In this document: piece after piece, positions 36,852-45,728 of the stretch
Layout of the letters: each line of letters begins with the position of its first letter
Position numbering within the stretch: position 1 is the stretch's first letter
Source of the DNA: Neogemmobacter tilapiae
GTDB lineage: Bacteria > Pseudomonadota > Alphaproteobacteria > Rhodobacterales > Rhodobacteraceae
DNA: 64,000 nucleotides
Direction of reading: 5' to 3'
NCBI RefSeq assembly: GCF_014652215.1
Contig: NZ_BMYJ01000002.1
Location: 1-64,000, forward strand
Notes under the pieces: generated by a model
What the model was told of the DNA's origin: nothing
The model's input: only the letters and a program-made list of their open reading frames with translations
Databases searched by the model: none
Position numbers and translations under genes: made by a program

Positions 36852-37823
36852 CTAGATCGCGCCGTCCGCCTTACCACTAATCATTCTGCGCGCCACTATT
36901 TCGCAAAACAGGAACAGCACCACAGCCGCCAGCACATCCACCAGATGATGCCCCCCATGCGAAAGGGTGGCGGGGATCATCGCCAGACTTGCCAAGGCAA
37001 AGAGCCCGAAGAACATCGTTCTGTAGGAATACCATGCCACCAACAGCGCCATCACCATGTGATAGGATGGAAAGGCCACCACCCCTATGATCGTATCAGG
37101 CCCGATCCGATCTGGCCCCCGTTCCACCAGTTGCACCAACTTGGCGCCATATTCCGAATCCACCACCAAATGGATCCGCGCCGCCGTCTCGGCCGCGATC
37201 TGGATATAGGCCGCCGGGCCGATACTGGGCCAAAGCCACCAGCAGCCGACCGCCAGGCCCAAAGCTGCCATACCCACCAAAAGCATCCGGTGTAGATCCG
37301 TCTCTCGTCCCATCAGCCCTAGAATGACAATCAGCAGCGCAACCTGCACCAAAGCCGTGTCATAGATCCGACCCAGCGCAATGCCCAAAGCGGGATATTC
37401 GGCCAATCCTCTGACAAAACCGCCCCAATCGTAACCCAGCTGCGCATCGACCGCCATCAGCCCGCTATCCACCAAAGGATGCGGCAGCGGAAACAGCGAA
37501 AAGATAAAGATGGCTGCAAAGGCGCAAAAGCTCATGAACAGGCCGACACCAATCGCGCAAAGTCCCAGACGCGGCGACGCTTTGTAGCGTCTGGCATAGA
37601 CCCCCAGCACGATCATGCCCAAGGCCGCCAGAATTCCCAGAGCGAACTCTGACCAAGCCACCTGCCGCCCCTGAGTCAACGCCAACGCGACGCTGCCCAG
37701 CCCCAAAGCCACCACAAGGCCGAACAGCAACCATTCCGCAGGCCGCAGCAGCGATCCGACGGCATGCGGTGAAAAGGGGCCCGCTGATCCAGAACCTGTC
37801 GTCGTCATGCCTGTCCCGATCAT
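36852..37823 (-). CDS. PAP2 superfamily membrane protein
   Basis: A 323-residue membrane protein with about eight hydrophobic segments. Catalytic-type motifs of the PAP2 (inositolphosphotransferase-like) family are FPSYHMVMAL with His and HGGHHLVDVLAA with the second His and Asp. Such proteins remove or transfer phosphate on lipid or sugar phosphates at the membrane. The usual first motif (KxxxxxxRP) is not evident. The start is uncertain: Met at 37808 has GGGA upstream, while 37823 gives the full frame. It lies 23 bases downstream of prs on the same strand and may be co-transcribed. Confidence 0.78.
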   Translation of the reverse strand: MIGTGMTTTGSGSAGPFSPHAVGSLLRPAEWLLFGLVVALGLGSVALALTQGRQVAWSEFALGILAALGMIVLGVYARRYKASPRLGLCAIGVGLFMSFCAFAAIFIFSLFPLPHPLVDSGLMAVDAQLGYDWGGFVRGLAEYPALGIALGRIYDTALVQVALLIVILGLMGRETDLHRMLLVGMAALGLAVGCWWLWPSIGPAAYIQIAAETAARIHLVVDSEYGAKLVQLVERGPDRIGPDTIIGVVAFPSYHMVMALLVAWYSYRTMFFGLFALASLAMIPATLSHGGHHLVDVLAAVVLFLFCEIVARRMISGKADGAI

Positions 37824-37846
37824 CCTGCGCCGGTCAGGCCGACATC

Positions 37847-38866
37847 CTAATCTCGCGAATACATGCCCTCATAAATCGGGGCAAGGGTTTCGGTCTCAAA
37901 CAGCGACGACACACTTGTCCCGTTCCAGATGTTCAGGATCGCCTGCGCGAAAATTGGGGCCGTCGGCACAATACGGATCGACTTGCAGGCTTTCACCTGA
38001 TCCGTCGCCTCGATGCTGTCGGTGATCACCAGCGATTTCAGCACCGATTTCGTGATCCGCTCCACCGCCGGGCCGGATAGGACGCCGTGGGTGATATAGG
38101 CATGCACCTCAGTCGCGCCGTTTTCCATCAGCACTTCCGCCGCTTTGCACAACGTCCCCGCCGTGTCGCAGATGTCGTCCACCAGAATGCAGCTTTTGCC
38201 TTCGACGTTCCCGATCACGGTCATTTCCGCAATCTCGCCCGCCTTTTCGCGGCGCTTGTCCACGATCGACAGCGGCGCATTGATCCGCTTTGCAATTTCC
38301 CGGGCCCGCGCCACACCGCCGACATCTGGGGAAACCACCATCAGATCGGCCATCTTGCCCTTGAAATTATGCTCGATATCCAAGGCGAAAATGGGCGAGG
38401 CATACAGGTTGTCCACCGGAATATCAAAAAACCCCTGAATCTGTGCCGAATGCAGATCCATCGTCAGAACCCGCTCAATCCCCGATTGGGCAATCAGATT
38501 CGCCACCAGTTTCGCGCTGATCGGCGTGCGCGCCTTGGTGCGGCGATCCTGCCGCGCATAACCGAAATAGGGGATAACCGCGGTGATCCGCCCTGCCGAC
38601 GACCGGCGCAAAGCATCAGCAATGACCAGCAGTTCCATCAGATTGTCGTTCGCCGGGTTCGATGTCGGCTGGATGATGAACATATCCTCGCCGCGGACGT
38701 TTTCGTAAACCTCGACGAAAATCTCCTGATCGTTGAACCTTTCCACCCGCCCATCGACGAGATTGACCGACATGCCCCGGTGCATCGACATGCGGCGGGC
38801 AATGGATTTGGCAAGCGGAAGATTGGCGTTCCCAGAGATAAGCTTGGGTTCGGTGATGGCGGGCAT
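37847..38866 (-). CDS. prs: Ribose-phosphate pyrophosphokinase
   Basis: A 339-residue PRPP synthase, which transfers pyrophosphate from ATP to ribose 5-phosphate for nucleotide, His and Trp synthesis. Marks are [21 protein letters not shown] near the N-terminus, [11 protein letters not shown] for ATP binding, [15 protein letters not shown], and the PRPP loop [11 protein letters not shown]. Length and sequence are those of class I enzymes, with some 20 extra residues near the C-terminus as in other Alphaproteobacteria. It diverges from the DsbA-like isomerase gene. Confidence 0.96.
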   Translation of the reverse strand: MPAITEPKLISGNANLPLAKSIARRMSMHRGMSVNLVDGRVERFNDQEIFVEVYENVRGEDMFIIQPTSNPANDNLMELLVIADALRRSSAGRITAVIPYFGYARQDRRTKARTPISAKLVANLIAQSGIERVLTMDLHSAQIQGFFDIPVDNLYASPIFALDIEHNFKGKMADLMVVSPDVGGVARAREIAKRINAPLSIVDKRREKAGEIAEMTVIGNVEGKSCILVDDICDTAGTLCKAAEVLMENGATEVHAYITHGVLSGPAVERITKSVLKSLVITDSIEATDQVKACKSIRIVPTAPIFAQAILNIWNGTSVSSLFETETLAPIYEGMYSRD

Positions 38867-38959
38867 GGGGCACCTTGCGCGGATTCGGGAGCGTTGACAC
38901 CGCTTATCACCGGGTTACGGTCTTGGGAACCGAAGGCCAGTCATTGGGGGCGCTAACAG

Positions 38960-39553
38960 ATGCAGATAGATTACTTTTTTGCGACGATTTCGCCTTTCGT
39001 CTATCTGGGCGGCGCCGAGTTTCAGCAGGTGGTTGAACGCAACGGCGCGACTGTTCGCTTTATCCCGCTGGACGCCCCCGCCCTGTTTCCCCGCACCGGC
39101 GGGCAGGTGCTGGCCGAACGGCATGACAGCCGCAAAGCCTACCGCCTGCAAGAACTGCGGCGGCAAGCGGCCAAGCGAGGGATGCCCCTGAACCTGAAAC
39201 CTGCGCACTTCCCAGTGAACCCCGCGCCGTCCTCCTACGCGGTCATTGCCGCGCAGAATGCGGGCGGCGGCGATCTGCACGGGCTGGTGCAGGGCTTTGG
39301 CCGCGCTGTCTGGGCCGAGGGGCAGAACATTTCCGACGATGATGTGATCCGCGACATTCTGGGTGCCAACGGTTTTGACCCAAAACTCGCCGACCGCTTC
39401 ATGGTGGCCGAGGCGGAAAGCTATGCGGCCAATCTGGAAGAAGCCGTGGTGCGCGGCGTCTTCGGCGTGCCATTCTTTGTAGTGGGCGAGGAGAAATTCT
39501 GGGGCCAAGACCGCATCGCCGATCTGGACCTGCACCTGCAAGGGAAACTCTAA
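38960..39553 (+). CDS. 2-hydroxychromene-2-carboxylate isomerase family (DsbA-like) protein
   Basis: A 197-residue thioredoxin-fold protein of the HCCA isomerase / kappa-class GST group. The active-site Ser is in ATISPFVYLGG (about residues 8-18), and the cis-Pro region is VRGVFGVPFFVVGEEKFWGQDR near the C-terminus. Family members use glutathione to isomerise aromatic breakdown products, but many are of unknown function and no aromatic pathway is nearby. It is monocistronic between divergent prs and a convergent threonine aldolase gene. Confidence 0.85.
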   Translation: MQIDYFFATISPFVYLGGAEFQQVVERNGATVRFIPLDAPALFPRTGGQVLAERHDSRKAYRLQELRRQAAKRGMPLNLKPAHFPVNPAPSSYAVIAAQNAGGGDLHGLVQGFGRAVWAEGQNISDDDVIRDILGANGFDPKLADRFMVAEAESYAANLEEAVVRGVFGVPFFVVGEEKFWGQDRIADLDLHLQGKL

Positions 39554-39562
39554 CCGCGCGAC

Positions 39563-39635
39563 GATGGGCCAATGGCCCATCCTACCGGCGGCATTTCGGT
39601 GATTGCGCACCCGTAGGATGGGCAATCTGCCCATC
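39563..39635. repeat. Pair of inverted REP-like palindromes
   Basis: The first unit, GATGGGCCA-A-TGGCCCATC (39563-39581), is identical to 18318-18336 and ends in CTAC. The second, GATGGGCA-ATC-TGCCCATC (39617-39635), is preceded by GTAG at 39613-39616. The two units are in opposite orientation, with GTAG heads facing each other across about 27 bases, like a bacterial interspersed mosaic element. They fill the gap between the convergent isomerase and threonine aldolase genes. They can act as terminators for both. Confidence 0.75.
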
Positions 39636-39644
39636 TTCCTCCCA

Positions 39645-40697
39645 TCAACCCCGAACGGCCGCAACCATCGCGTCAATCTCGGCATCCGTCGTGGACCAAC
39701 TGCACACCAGCCGCGCCGCCAAGGATTCCTCCCCCGGCCCCTCCATCGACTGATCCCCCGGCCACAAATAGTAATGCGCCCCCGCCGCCTGCGCCCGAAT
39801 ATGCCCCGAACGCGGCCAGGCGGCGAAGACCGCATTCGCTTGCGTCGGATGAACAAGGCTCGCCCCCGGAATCGCCGCAATCCCCTTGGACAAACGCGCC
39901 GCCGCCGCATTGGCCCGCCGCGCGTTTTCCAGCCACAGATCATCCGTCAGATAAGCCAGCATCTGCGCCGACAAATAGCGATGCTTGGAAAACAGATGCC
40001 CTCCCCGCTTGCGGCGCAGTTCAAACTCCCACGCTTTCGTCGGATCAAAGATCACCACCGCCTCAACCCCCAGCAGCCCGTTCTTGGTGCCGCCAAAGGA
40101 CAAGACATCGATCCCCGCCTTCCATGTCATTTCCGCAGCCGAGCAACCCGCACTCACCAAAGCATTGGTGAACCGCGCCCCGTCCATATGGCTGGGCAGG
40201 CCATAGGCCTTTGCCTCTGCCGTCAGCGCTGCCACTTCGGCAGGCGTATAAATCGTGCCATTCTCGGTCGAATTCGTCAGCGACAGCATCCCGCGCTGCA
40301 CATTGTGAACCCCCGCCCGCGCTGTAAAGCCCAAGGCCCGGCGCAGCCCTTCGGGCGTCATCTTGGCGTGATCCCCGTCGATCAGGACCAGCTTGGACCC
40401 GCCCGTATAAAACTCCGGCGCGCCGCATTCGTCTTCTTCGATATGGGCAACCCGATGGCAATAAATCGCCCCCCAAGGCGGGCAAAAGGTCGCCAGCGAC
40501 AGCACATTCGCCGCCGTTCCCGTCGCCACCAGATAGACCGCCGCCTCCGGTGCCTCGAACACCGCACGCACGCGGGCGCGGACCGCTTCCATCACCGTGT
40601 CGTTGCCATAGGGCATCTGCGCCCCCGTGTTGGCCGCCGTCAGCGCCGCCAAAACCTGCGGCGGCACGGGGCTGGTGTTGTCGGATGCGAATTCCAT
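39645..40697 (-). CDS. ltaE: Low-specificity L-threonine aldolase
   Basis: A 350-residue PLP enzyme cleaving threonine or allo-threonine to glycine and acetaldehyde. The PLP-binding lysine is K205 in SFGGTKNGLLG. ATGTAANVLSL binds the cofactor phosphate, and HMDGARF supplies the conserved Asp and Arg. Length is standard. It overlaps the Cys-cluster gene by one base (TGATG) and is the last gene of a minus-strand run that begins at ppaC. Confidence 0.93.
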   Translation of the reverse strand: MEFASDNTSPVPPQVLAALTAANTGAQMPYGNDTVMEAVRARVRAVFEAPEAAVYLVATGTAANVLSLATFCPPWGAIYCHRVAHIEEDECGAPEFYTGGSKLVLIDGDHAKMTPEGLRRALGFTARAGVHNVQRGMLSLTNSTENGTIYTPAEVAALTAEAKAYGLPSHMDGARFTNALVSAGCSAAEMTWKAGIDVLSFGGTKNGLLGVEAVVIFDPTKAWEFELRRKRGGHLFSKHRYLSAQMLAYLTDDLWLENARRANAAAARLSKGIAAIPGASLVHPTQANAVFAAWPRSGHIRAQAAGAHYYLWPGDQSMEGPGEESLAARLVCSWSTTDAEIDAMVAAVRG

Positions 40698-41152
40698 CAG
40701 GGGGCCTCTTCGATGATATAGTCTTCCCAGTCTTCTTCCGGCACTTCAAATTCGGGGATCGTCCAGCCCCGCACCGAATGGCCCGACAGATGCACCGACA
40801 TCGGATCGCCGGTTTCCAGCGGATGCCAAGCGGGCAGGGGGTCACCCTGATGCAGCAGACGGTAAGCGCAGGTCTGCGGCAGCCAATAGGCCACCTCGGG
40901 CAGTTTCGACGGCGACAGCGTCACGCATTCCGGCACGAACTGATGCCGGATCGGATATTGCGCGCATTGGCAGGTTTCCCCATCCAGCAGGCGGCAGGCG
41001 ATCCGCGTGAAATGCACCTCATTCGTGTCCTCAAACTCCAGCTTGTTCAGGCAGCATTTGCCGCAGCCGTCACACAAAGCCTCCCATTCGGGCTTGGTCA
41101 TCTGGTTCAGCGGAACCGTCTTCCAGAATTGGGGGCGAAGGCGTTGGGTCAT
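40697..41152 (-). CDS. UPF0260 (YcgN-like) cysteine cluster protein
   Basis: A 151-residue cytoplasmic protein of the YcgN/UPF0260 family with the CxxCxxCC zinc or iron cluster pattern: C27, C30, C33 and C34, plus C53, C61 and C63. FWKTVPLNQMTKPEWEALC is typical of the family. The biochemical role is not known. The start at 41152 gives MTQRLRPQFW; the in-frame upstream region is not conserved-looking. It overlaps ltaE by one base. Confidence 0.88.
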   Translation of the reverse strand: MTQRLRPQFWKTVPLNQMTKPEWEALCDGCGKCCLNKLEFEDTNEVHFTRIACRLLDGETCQCAQYPIRHQFVPECVTLSPSKLPEVAYWLPQTCAYRLLHQGDPLPAWHPLETGDPMSVHLSGHSVRGWTIPEFEVPEEDWEDYIIEEAP

Positions 41153-41217
41153 CCGGGCAGCGTGGCGCTTTTCACAGTCGAAGGGAAGGGCACCGCCCCA
41201 TTTGGGGCGGATCAGAA

Positions 41218-42144
41218 CTAAAGAGCCGTCAAAATCCGCCGGGCTTCGTCGCAATCGGCATTCATCTGGGCAATCAGCGCGGGCAGCCCGTCGAATTTCA
41301 ACTCGGGCCGCAGATATTCGACCAAGGCCACCGAAAGATGCTGGCCATAAAGGTCGCCCTTAAAGTCAAAGATAAAACTCTCAAGGTTCGGCAGGTTTTC
41401 CCCGAACATCGGCCTTGTGCCCAAGGACGCCGCCCCATGATAGCGCCCCAGCTGCGGCCCGGTCAGGATATCGACCGTCACGGCATAGACCCCCAGACGC
41501 GGCAGATGCAGCCCCGACAGCGCCATATTGGCGGTCGGAAAGCCCAGCTCCCGCCCCCGCTTTTCGCCATGCAGCACCGGGCCATCAATCCGATGCCAAT
41601 GCCCCAACATCCGGGCCGCATCGCGCGGGCGGCCTTCGGTCAAGGCCAGACGGATGGCGGTTGAGGAAACCTCGATCCCATCCAACGCCACAAGGGGGGC
41701 TATCGTCGTCTCAATGCCTCGCGCCGCGCAAAGCCGCTCCAGATCAGCCGCGCGCCCTGCCCGACCCTTGCCAAAGCAAAAATCGCTGCCCACCACGACA
41801 TGCGACACGCCTAGTCCCTTGGCCAGCACCTGATCCACGAATGCCTCGGGCGAAAGCCCCGCCAGCGCCTTGTCAAAGGCCAACTCATACAAATGCCGCA
41901 CGCCCAGCTTTTCCAACCGATGCGCGCGGGATTCGGGGTTCATCAACCGAAAGGGCGGCGCGTCCGGCTGAAACACCTGACGCGGATGGGGTTCAAAACT
42001 CACGATCCCCAAGGGCGCATCCCGCCTTGCAGCATCAATCACCGCCTGATGCCCCAGATGGACCCCATCGAAATTGCCCATAGCAACCGAGGCCCCGCGC
42101 GCAGCGGGGTCGGTCAGTGGCCAATGGCGGTGGATATTGATCAT
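41218..42144 (-). CDS. ribF: Bifunctional riboflavin kinase and FAD synthetase
   Basis: A 308-residue enzyme making FMN and FAD. The N-terminal FAD synthetase domain has GNFDGVHLGH at 23-32 and VGSDFCFGKGR, and the C-terminal riboflavin kinase domain has GRELGFPTANM at about 195-205 and a conserved ESFIFDFKGDLYG segment. Length is normal. No FMN riboswitch is visible upstream. It is 37 bases downstream of the HAD-type hydrolase gene on the same strand. Confidence 0.95.
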   Translation of the reverse strand: MINIHRHWPLTDPAARGASVAMGNFDGVHLGHQAVIDAARRDAPLGIVSFEPHPRQVFQPDAPPFRLMNPESRAHRLEKLGVRHLYELAFDKALAGLSPEAFVDQVLAKGLGVSHVVVGSDFCFGKGRAGRAADLERLCAARGIETTIAPLVALDGIEVSSTAIRLALTEGRPRDAARMLGHWHRIDGPVLHGEKRGRELGFPTANMALSGLHLPRLGVYAVTVDILTGPQLGRYHGAASLGTRPMFGENLPNLESFIFDFKGDLYGQHLSVALVEYLRPELKFDGLPALIAQMNADCDEARRILTAL

Positions 42145-42181
42145 GGCTTTCTATCGCGCGCGGCTTGGCCAGTTGCAAGGC

Positions 42182-43078
42182 TCAGCGCAGGCGACCCATC
42201 GCATAGGTTGCCACCTGTTCGCGGGCATCCAGATAATCCTGCAAGCGCAAGGCATCCGGGTTTTCCACATCCGCCCCGAATTCGGCGTGGGCCAACCCGC
42301 CGGTGATGAACAGACTGTCCAATCCCTCCTGTTGCCCGCCCAGGACATCCGTGCTGATGCCATCGCCCACGCAAAGGATCTCTGCGTCGTCGATCACCCC
42401 GCCGTTCAAGGCTGCCAACCGACGCCGCGCCAGATCATAGATCGGCGGATGCGGCTTGCCGAAATACAGCGCCTCGCCCCCCATCTCCTCATAGGCCTGC
42501 GCCAAGGCCCCCGCGCAATAGACCCGCTTTTCGCCAATATCCACGATGATATCCGGGTTCGCACACAGCAATGTCAGCCCATTTGTCTTCGCAAGCAGCA
42601 GTTCCGCGCGGTAATCCTCGGGCGTCTCCGTCTGATCATCCCGCAGCCCCGTCACGATCAAGCCCTCGGCCTGCGCCAAAGCCACCCGCTCCAAGGCCGG
42701 GTTCTGCGCGGCGATCACCTTCAGATCCTCGGACAATTCGCTAAAGAACGACTCGTCCTTTGGCCCCCCAATATGATGCACCTTGAACCCCACCGCCCCC
42801 GTCAGCGCCGCATATTGCGCCGCATCCCCGGACGAGGCGATGTCGTCCCAAGCATCCCTTGGCACGCCCAAACCATCCAACTGCCGGATCACATCCGAAC
42901 GCGGCCGTGGTGAGTTCGTCACCAGAATGACCCGCCCACCCCCAGCCCGGAAAGCCTGCAAAGCGGCGACGGCGGCGGGATAAGGCCGCTTGCCATCATG
43001 CAGACAGCCCCAAAGGTCGCAGAACAACGCGCGATAGCGCCCGTCCAACCCTGCCAGCGATGCAATCACCTCGGTCAT
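42182..43078 (-). CDS. TIGR01459-type HAD superfamily hydrolase
   Basis: A 298-residue class IIA HAD protein. Motif I is CDLWGCLHDGK (Asp21), motif II VILVTNSPR, and motif IV VGDGISTDVLGG. The tryptophan after the first Asp is typical of this proteobacterial subfamily, whose substrate is unknown but probably a small phosphorylated metabolite. Its relatives include NagD. It sits between the GNAT and ribF genes in a compact minus-strand run. Confidence 0.87.
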   Translation of the reverse strand: MTEVIASLAGLDGRYRALFCDLWGCLHDGKRPYPAAVAALQAFRAGGGRVILVTNSPRPRSDVIRQLDGLGVPRDAWDDIASSGDAAQYAALTGAVGFKVHHIGGPKDESFFSELSEDLKVIAAQNPALERVALAQAEGLIVTGLRDDQTETPEDYRAELLLAKTNGLTLLCANPDIIVDIGEKRVYCAGALAQAYEEMGGEALYFGKPHPPIYDLARRRLAALNGGVIDDAEILCVGDGISTDVLGGQQEGLDSLFITGGLAHAEFGADVENPDALRLQDYLDAREQVATYAMGRLR

Positions 43079-43087
43079 GTCTTCTCC

Positions 43088-43498
43088 TTAGAACCGCTTG
43101 GCATAGAAATAGCGTGTGCTGCCTTTCGGATGGTCATCCACCTGACCCACCCGAAGGTAACCCGCCTTTTCATAAAAACCGGGGGCCTGAAAGGCAAAGG
43201 TGTCCAACATCACCCCCGCCTTGCCCGCCTCACGCGCGACCGCTTCGCATTGCGCCAAAAGCCCCGCCCCAGCGCCCCGGCCTCGCCCTTCCGGCGACAG
43301 CGCCAGCCGCTCCAGATAAACCCAATCCAGCGTATGCCGCGCCGTCAGCCCACCCAGAAAAACCCCGTCCTCCCAGGCCTCCAGCGCAATCCGCCCGCCC
43401 GGCCCAAAGGGAAACCCCTGATCCGTCGCATGGTCCGACAGCAGTGCCAAAAGACGATCCGACAGCGCCGGATCGTCCGAAGGACGAATGTCCACCAT
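43088..43498 (-). CDS. GNAT family N-acetyltransferase
   Basis: A 136-residue acetyltransferase. The acetyl-CoA binding motif A is YLERLALSPEGRGRGAGAGLL, with the RGRGAG pyrophosphate loop, and the C-terminal FYEKAGYLRVG is typical of GNATs. The acceptor is unknown. It overlaps the end of ppaC by one base (TAATG), so the two are translationally coupled. Confidence 0.85.
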   Translation of the reverse strand: MVDIRPSDDPALSDRLLALLSDHATDQGFPFGPGGRIALEAWEDGVFLGGLTARHTLDWVYLERLALSPEGRGRGAGAGLLAQCEAVAREAGKAGVMLDTFAFQAPGFYEKAGYLRVGQVDDHPKGSTRYFYAKRF

Positions 43499-44418
43499 TA
43501 CAGCTTCAACGCCGGAATGATCTGCTTCTTGCGGCTCATGATCCCCGGCAGAACCACCGTGTCGCCCGAAACCGAGCAGCCAAACGACGCTTCCGCCATC
43601 GTTTTCACCAGATCATTCGGCACCAGCAAGGTCGCTTCTTCTTTCAGGATGTCCACGATGAACAGCAGAACCTGATCCGCCCCGTCCTCTTTCGCAACAC
43701 CCGGCATTGCCGCCATCAGCGCGTCTTTCCGCGCGATCAGAACCTGCGGTGCCGTGGTTTCCAGCACCGAAACCCGCAATTCCTTGCCGTCCACATTGTA
43801 TTCCTTGCTGTCCATCCGCAGCAGTTCCGCATCGCTGAACGCCGAAACGTCCGACTTTGCCGCAAACATTTCCGCCGAAAAATCAGCAATCGACACGCCC
43901 AGATCCGCCGCCAGCTTTTCAGCCACAGCGCGGTCATGCGGCGTCGTCGTCGGCGAACGGAATTCCAGCGTGTCCGACAGAATGCAGGACAGCATCGCGC
44001 CCTTAATCCCGCGTGGCGCTTTCGCCAGATCGTCGCCCATCAGGTCATGCATGATCGTCGCCGTGCAGGCCAAGGGGCGGATCGTGATGTCGATCGGCGT
44101 CTTCGTCTTCAACCCGCCCACCAGCATATGGTGGTCAATGATCCCCATCAGGTTCGCCTCAGCAATCGACGGCGGCAGTTCGGCGGGGTTGTTCGTATCC
44201 ACCACCACGCAGGCCTGCCCAGCCGCCACATCCGCAATGATCTCGGGCTTGGCCAGATCCCAATGCCGCAGCACAAAGGCCGCTTCGGTGTTCGGCTCAC
44301 CCAAAAGCACCGCTTTCGCAGGCGTGCCTTTGATTTCCGACAGATACCAAGCCCAGATGATGGGCGAGCCGGTGGAATCGGTGTCGGGCGACTTGTGGCC
44401 GAAGACGAGGGTTGTCAT
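43498..44418 (-). CDS. ppaC: Manganese-dependent inorganic pyrophosphatase (family II)
   Basis: A 306-residue DHH-family pyrophosphatase. Metal-binding motifs are GHKSPDTDS at 7-15, DTNNPAE (about 79-85), and IIDHHML with the DHH core. The C-terminal SRKKQIIPAL is the substrate-binding RKKQ signature. No CBS regulatory insert is present. The start at 44418 gives MTTLVFGHKSP; the longer frame has no family support. It hydrolyses pyrophosphate to drive biosynthesis, and diverges from the MBL hydrolase gene. Confidence 0.95.
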   Translation of the reverse strand: MTTLVFGHKSPDTDSTGSPIIWAWYLSEIKGTPAKAVLLGEPNTEAAFVLRHWDLAKPEIIADVAAGQACVVVDTNNPAELPPSIAEANLMGIIDHHMLVGGLKTKTPIDITIRPLACTATIMHDLMGDDLAKAPRGIKGAMLSCILSDTLEFRSPTTTPHDRAVAEKLAADLGVSIADFSAEMFAAKSDVSAFSDAELLRMDSKEYNVDGKELRVSVLETTAPQVLIARKDALMAAMPGVAKEDGADQVLLFIVDILKEEATLLVPNDLVKTMAEASFGCSVSGDTVVLPGIMSRKKQIIPALKL

Positions 44419-44494
44419 GGTGCGAACCTGCAAAGATTGGGAATTTCGCTGCGGCTTATAGGCAAGCCCAGCAGCAATGTCACGGGGGCACGAT

Positions 44495-45274
44495 ATGCGC
44501 ATTGTCCGGCAAGGGCCAAGGTTCGTCACCGCCGAATTGGGCGATATCACCGTCACGGCCCTTTGTGACGGCACCGTCGCCGTGCCGGCCGACGGCCTGC
44601 GCGAAGGCGCGCATCCCGTGCTGGGGCCGACCAGCCTGCCGATCTGGGCCTTTCATCTCCAAGGGCCAGACGGGGCCTTGCTCATCGACACCGGCGGCGG
44701 GGCCACCGAAACCACCACCGGCGGACTTTACCGCGCCATGATGGAGGCTGGCCTTGACCCCCGCGCCATTGCGCAGGTCGCCCTCACCCATCCGCATTTC
44801 GACCATATGGGCGGCCTCATCGGTCTGGCCCGCCGCGAAATCCTGCCCGGTCTCCGCCGCATCTGGGTTCCGGTCGAAGATATGGCCCTTTACCGCGCCC
44901 GCATCGGCGACAGCCCCTTGGGTGAAATGACCATGCCCTTGGAACAGGGTGACGGGCCGATGCGTGGGGTGGTGGCCGTGCAACTGCCGGGTCATATGGC
45001 GGGCCATATGGGTTTTCTGGTCGAGGGGCGTTTGATGATCATGGGCGATGTCATCCATGTTCCTGCCGTGCAATTCGCCGATCCGCAAATCACTTGGGCC
45101 GACGATGCCGATATGGGACTGGCCCGCGCCACACGACTTTCGCTCTTTGAACGCGTCGTGAACGAGGGGCTGATGATCGCGGGCAGCCATCTGGACCATC
45201 CCGCGATGGGCTGGCTCCTGCGCCGGGATCAGGGCTATGGCTTTGACCCGTTGGGCGACAACCCCACGGCTTGA
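44495..45274 (+). CDS. MBL fold metallo-hydrolase
   Basis: A 259-residue metallo-beta-lactamase-fold protein. THPHFDHMGG at 98-107 is the first metal motif, followed by LPGHMAGHMGF, and IMGDVIH and GSHLDHP complete the site. It resembles quorum-quenching lactonase and glyoxylase-like subgroups, but the substrate cannot be stated. The start at 44495 is preferred over 44477 because a GGGGG site lies eight bases upstream. A hairpin follows the stop. Confidence 0.85.
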   Translation: MRIVRQGPRFVTAELGDITVTALCDGTVAVPADGLREGAHPVLGPTSLPIWAFHLQGPDGALLIDTGGGATETTTGGLYRAMMEAGLDPRAIAQVALTHPHFDHMGGLIGLARREILPGLRRIWVPVEDMALYRARIGDSPLGEMTMPLEQGDGPMRGVVAVQLPGHMAGHMGFLVEGRLMIMGDVIHVPAVQFADPQITWADDADMGLARATRLSLFERVVNEGLMIAGSHLDHPAMGWLLRRDQGYGFDPLGDNPTA

Positions 45275-45296
45275 CCGGCGGCTTTCACCGCCGGTC
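45273..45296. terminator. Hairpin between convergent genes
   Basis: GACCGGCGG and CCGCCGGTC form a perfect 9-bp stem with a 6-base loop, starting at the MBL hydrolase stop codon. No T-run follows. It may protect the 3' end of the MBL mRNA or end transcription of the opposing small gene. Confidence 0.6.
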
Positions 45297-45302
45297 TTGG
45301 GC

Positions 45303-45497
45303 TTAGCGCACCGAGGGTGGCCTGCGCCTTGGGGCCTGATGCGCCGGGCGGCCCGGACCATGGCCCGGCTTCACCAGATTGCGGTCAAACCCCGTTTTTT
45401 TCGTTCCTCCCGGCGGTGTGGCCGGGCGCAACGGGGCAGGGGGGACGGCAGCGGGGAATGACGCCCCAAAGGGCGGCTCGAACGGTTTTTTCGGCAT
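45303..45497 (-). CDS. Possible 64-residue Pro-rich basic protein
   Basis: A short frame starting MPKKPFEPPFGASFPAAVPP with a well-placed AGGAAA seven bases before the ATG at 45497. It is rich in Pro, Arg and Lys (about a third of residues) and ends in RRRPPSVR. It is probably disordered. No family is recognised. The opposite strand has no better candidate, and the gap to the MBL gene is filled by the hairpin. The good ribosome site is the main support. Confidence 0.42.
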   Translation of the reverse strand: MPKKPFEPPFGASFPAAVPPAPLRPATPPGGTKKTGFDRNLVKPGHGPGRPAHQAPRRRPPSVR

Positions 45498-45677
45498 GAT
45501 GTTTCCTGTCAATGCAAATTCAGATCACCCGCCTGTAGCGGGGCACGGCATTCCATGATCCGGTCGGATCAGATGTCGGTGAATTTATAGTCCATTGGCA
45601 GGGCACTCCCCATTTTCGGATAGGAGAAACCTAGGGCACCCATCCCCCGCCGTCAACACAAACGCCTGATCAAAGCA

Positions 45678-45705
45678 AAAAGCCGGGGCACAGACCCCGG
45701 CTTTT
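45678..45705 (-). terminator. Terminator of the Ala-rich protein gene
   Basis: AAAAGCCGGGG and CCCCGGCTTTT form a perfect 11-bp stem with a 6-base loop, and TTTTTGC follows on the minus strand. It lies 24 bases after the gene's stop codon. Confidence 0.92.
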
Positions 45706-45728
45706 CCATTCTCGAAACCCCACAAGTC

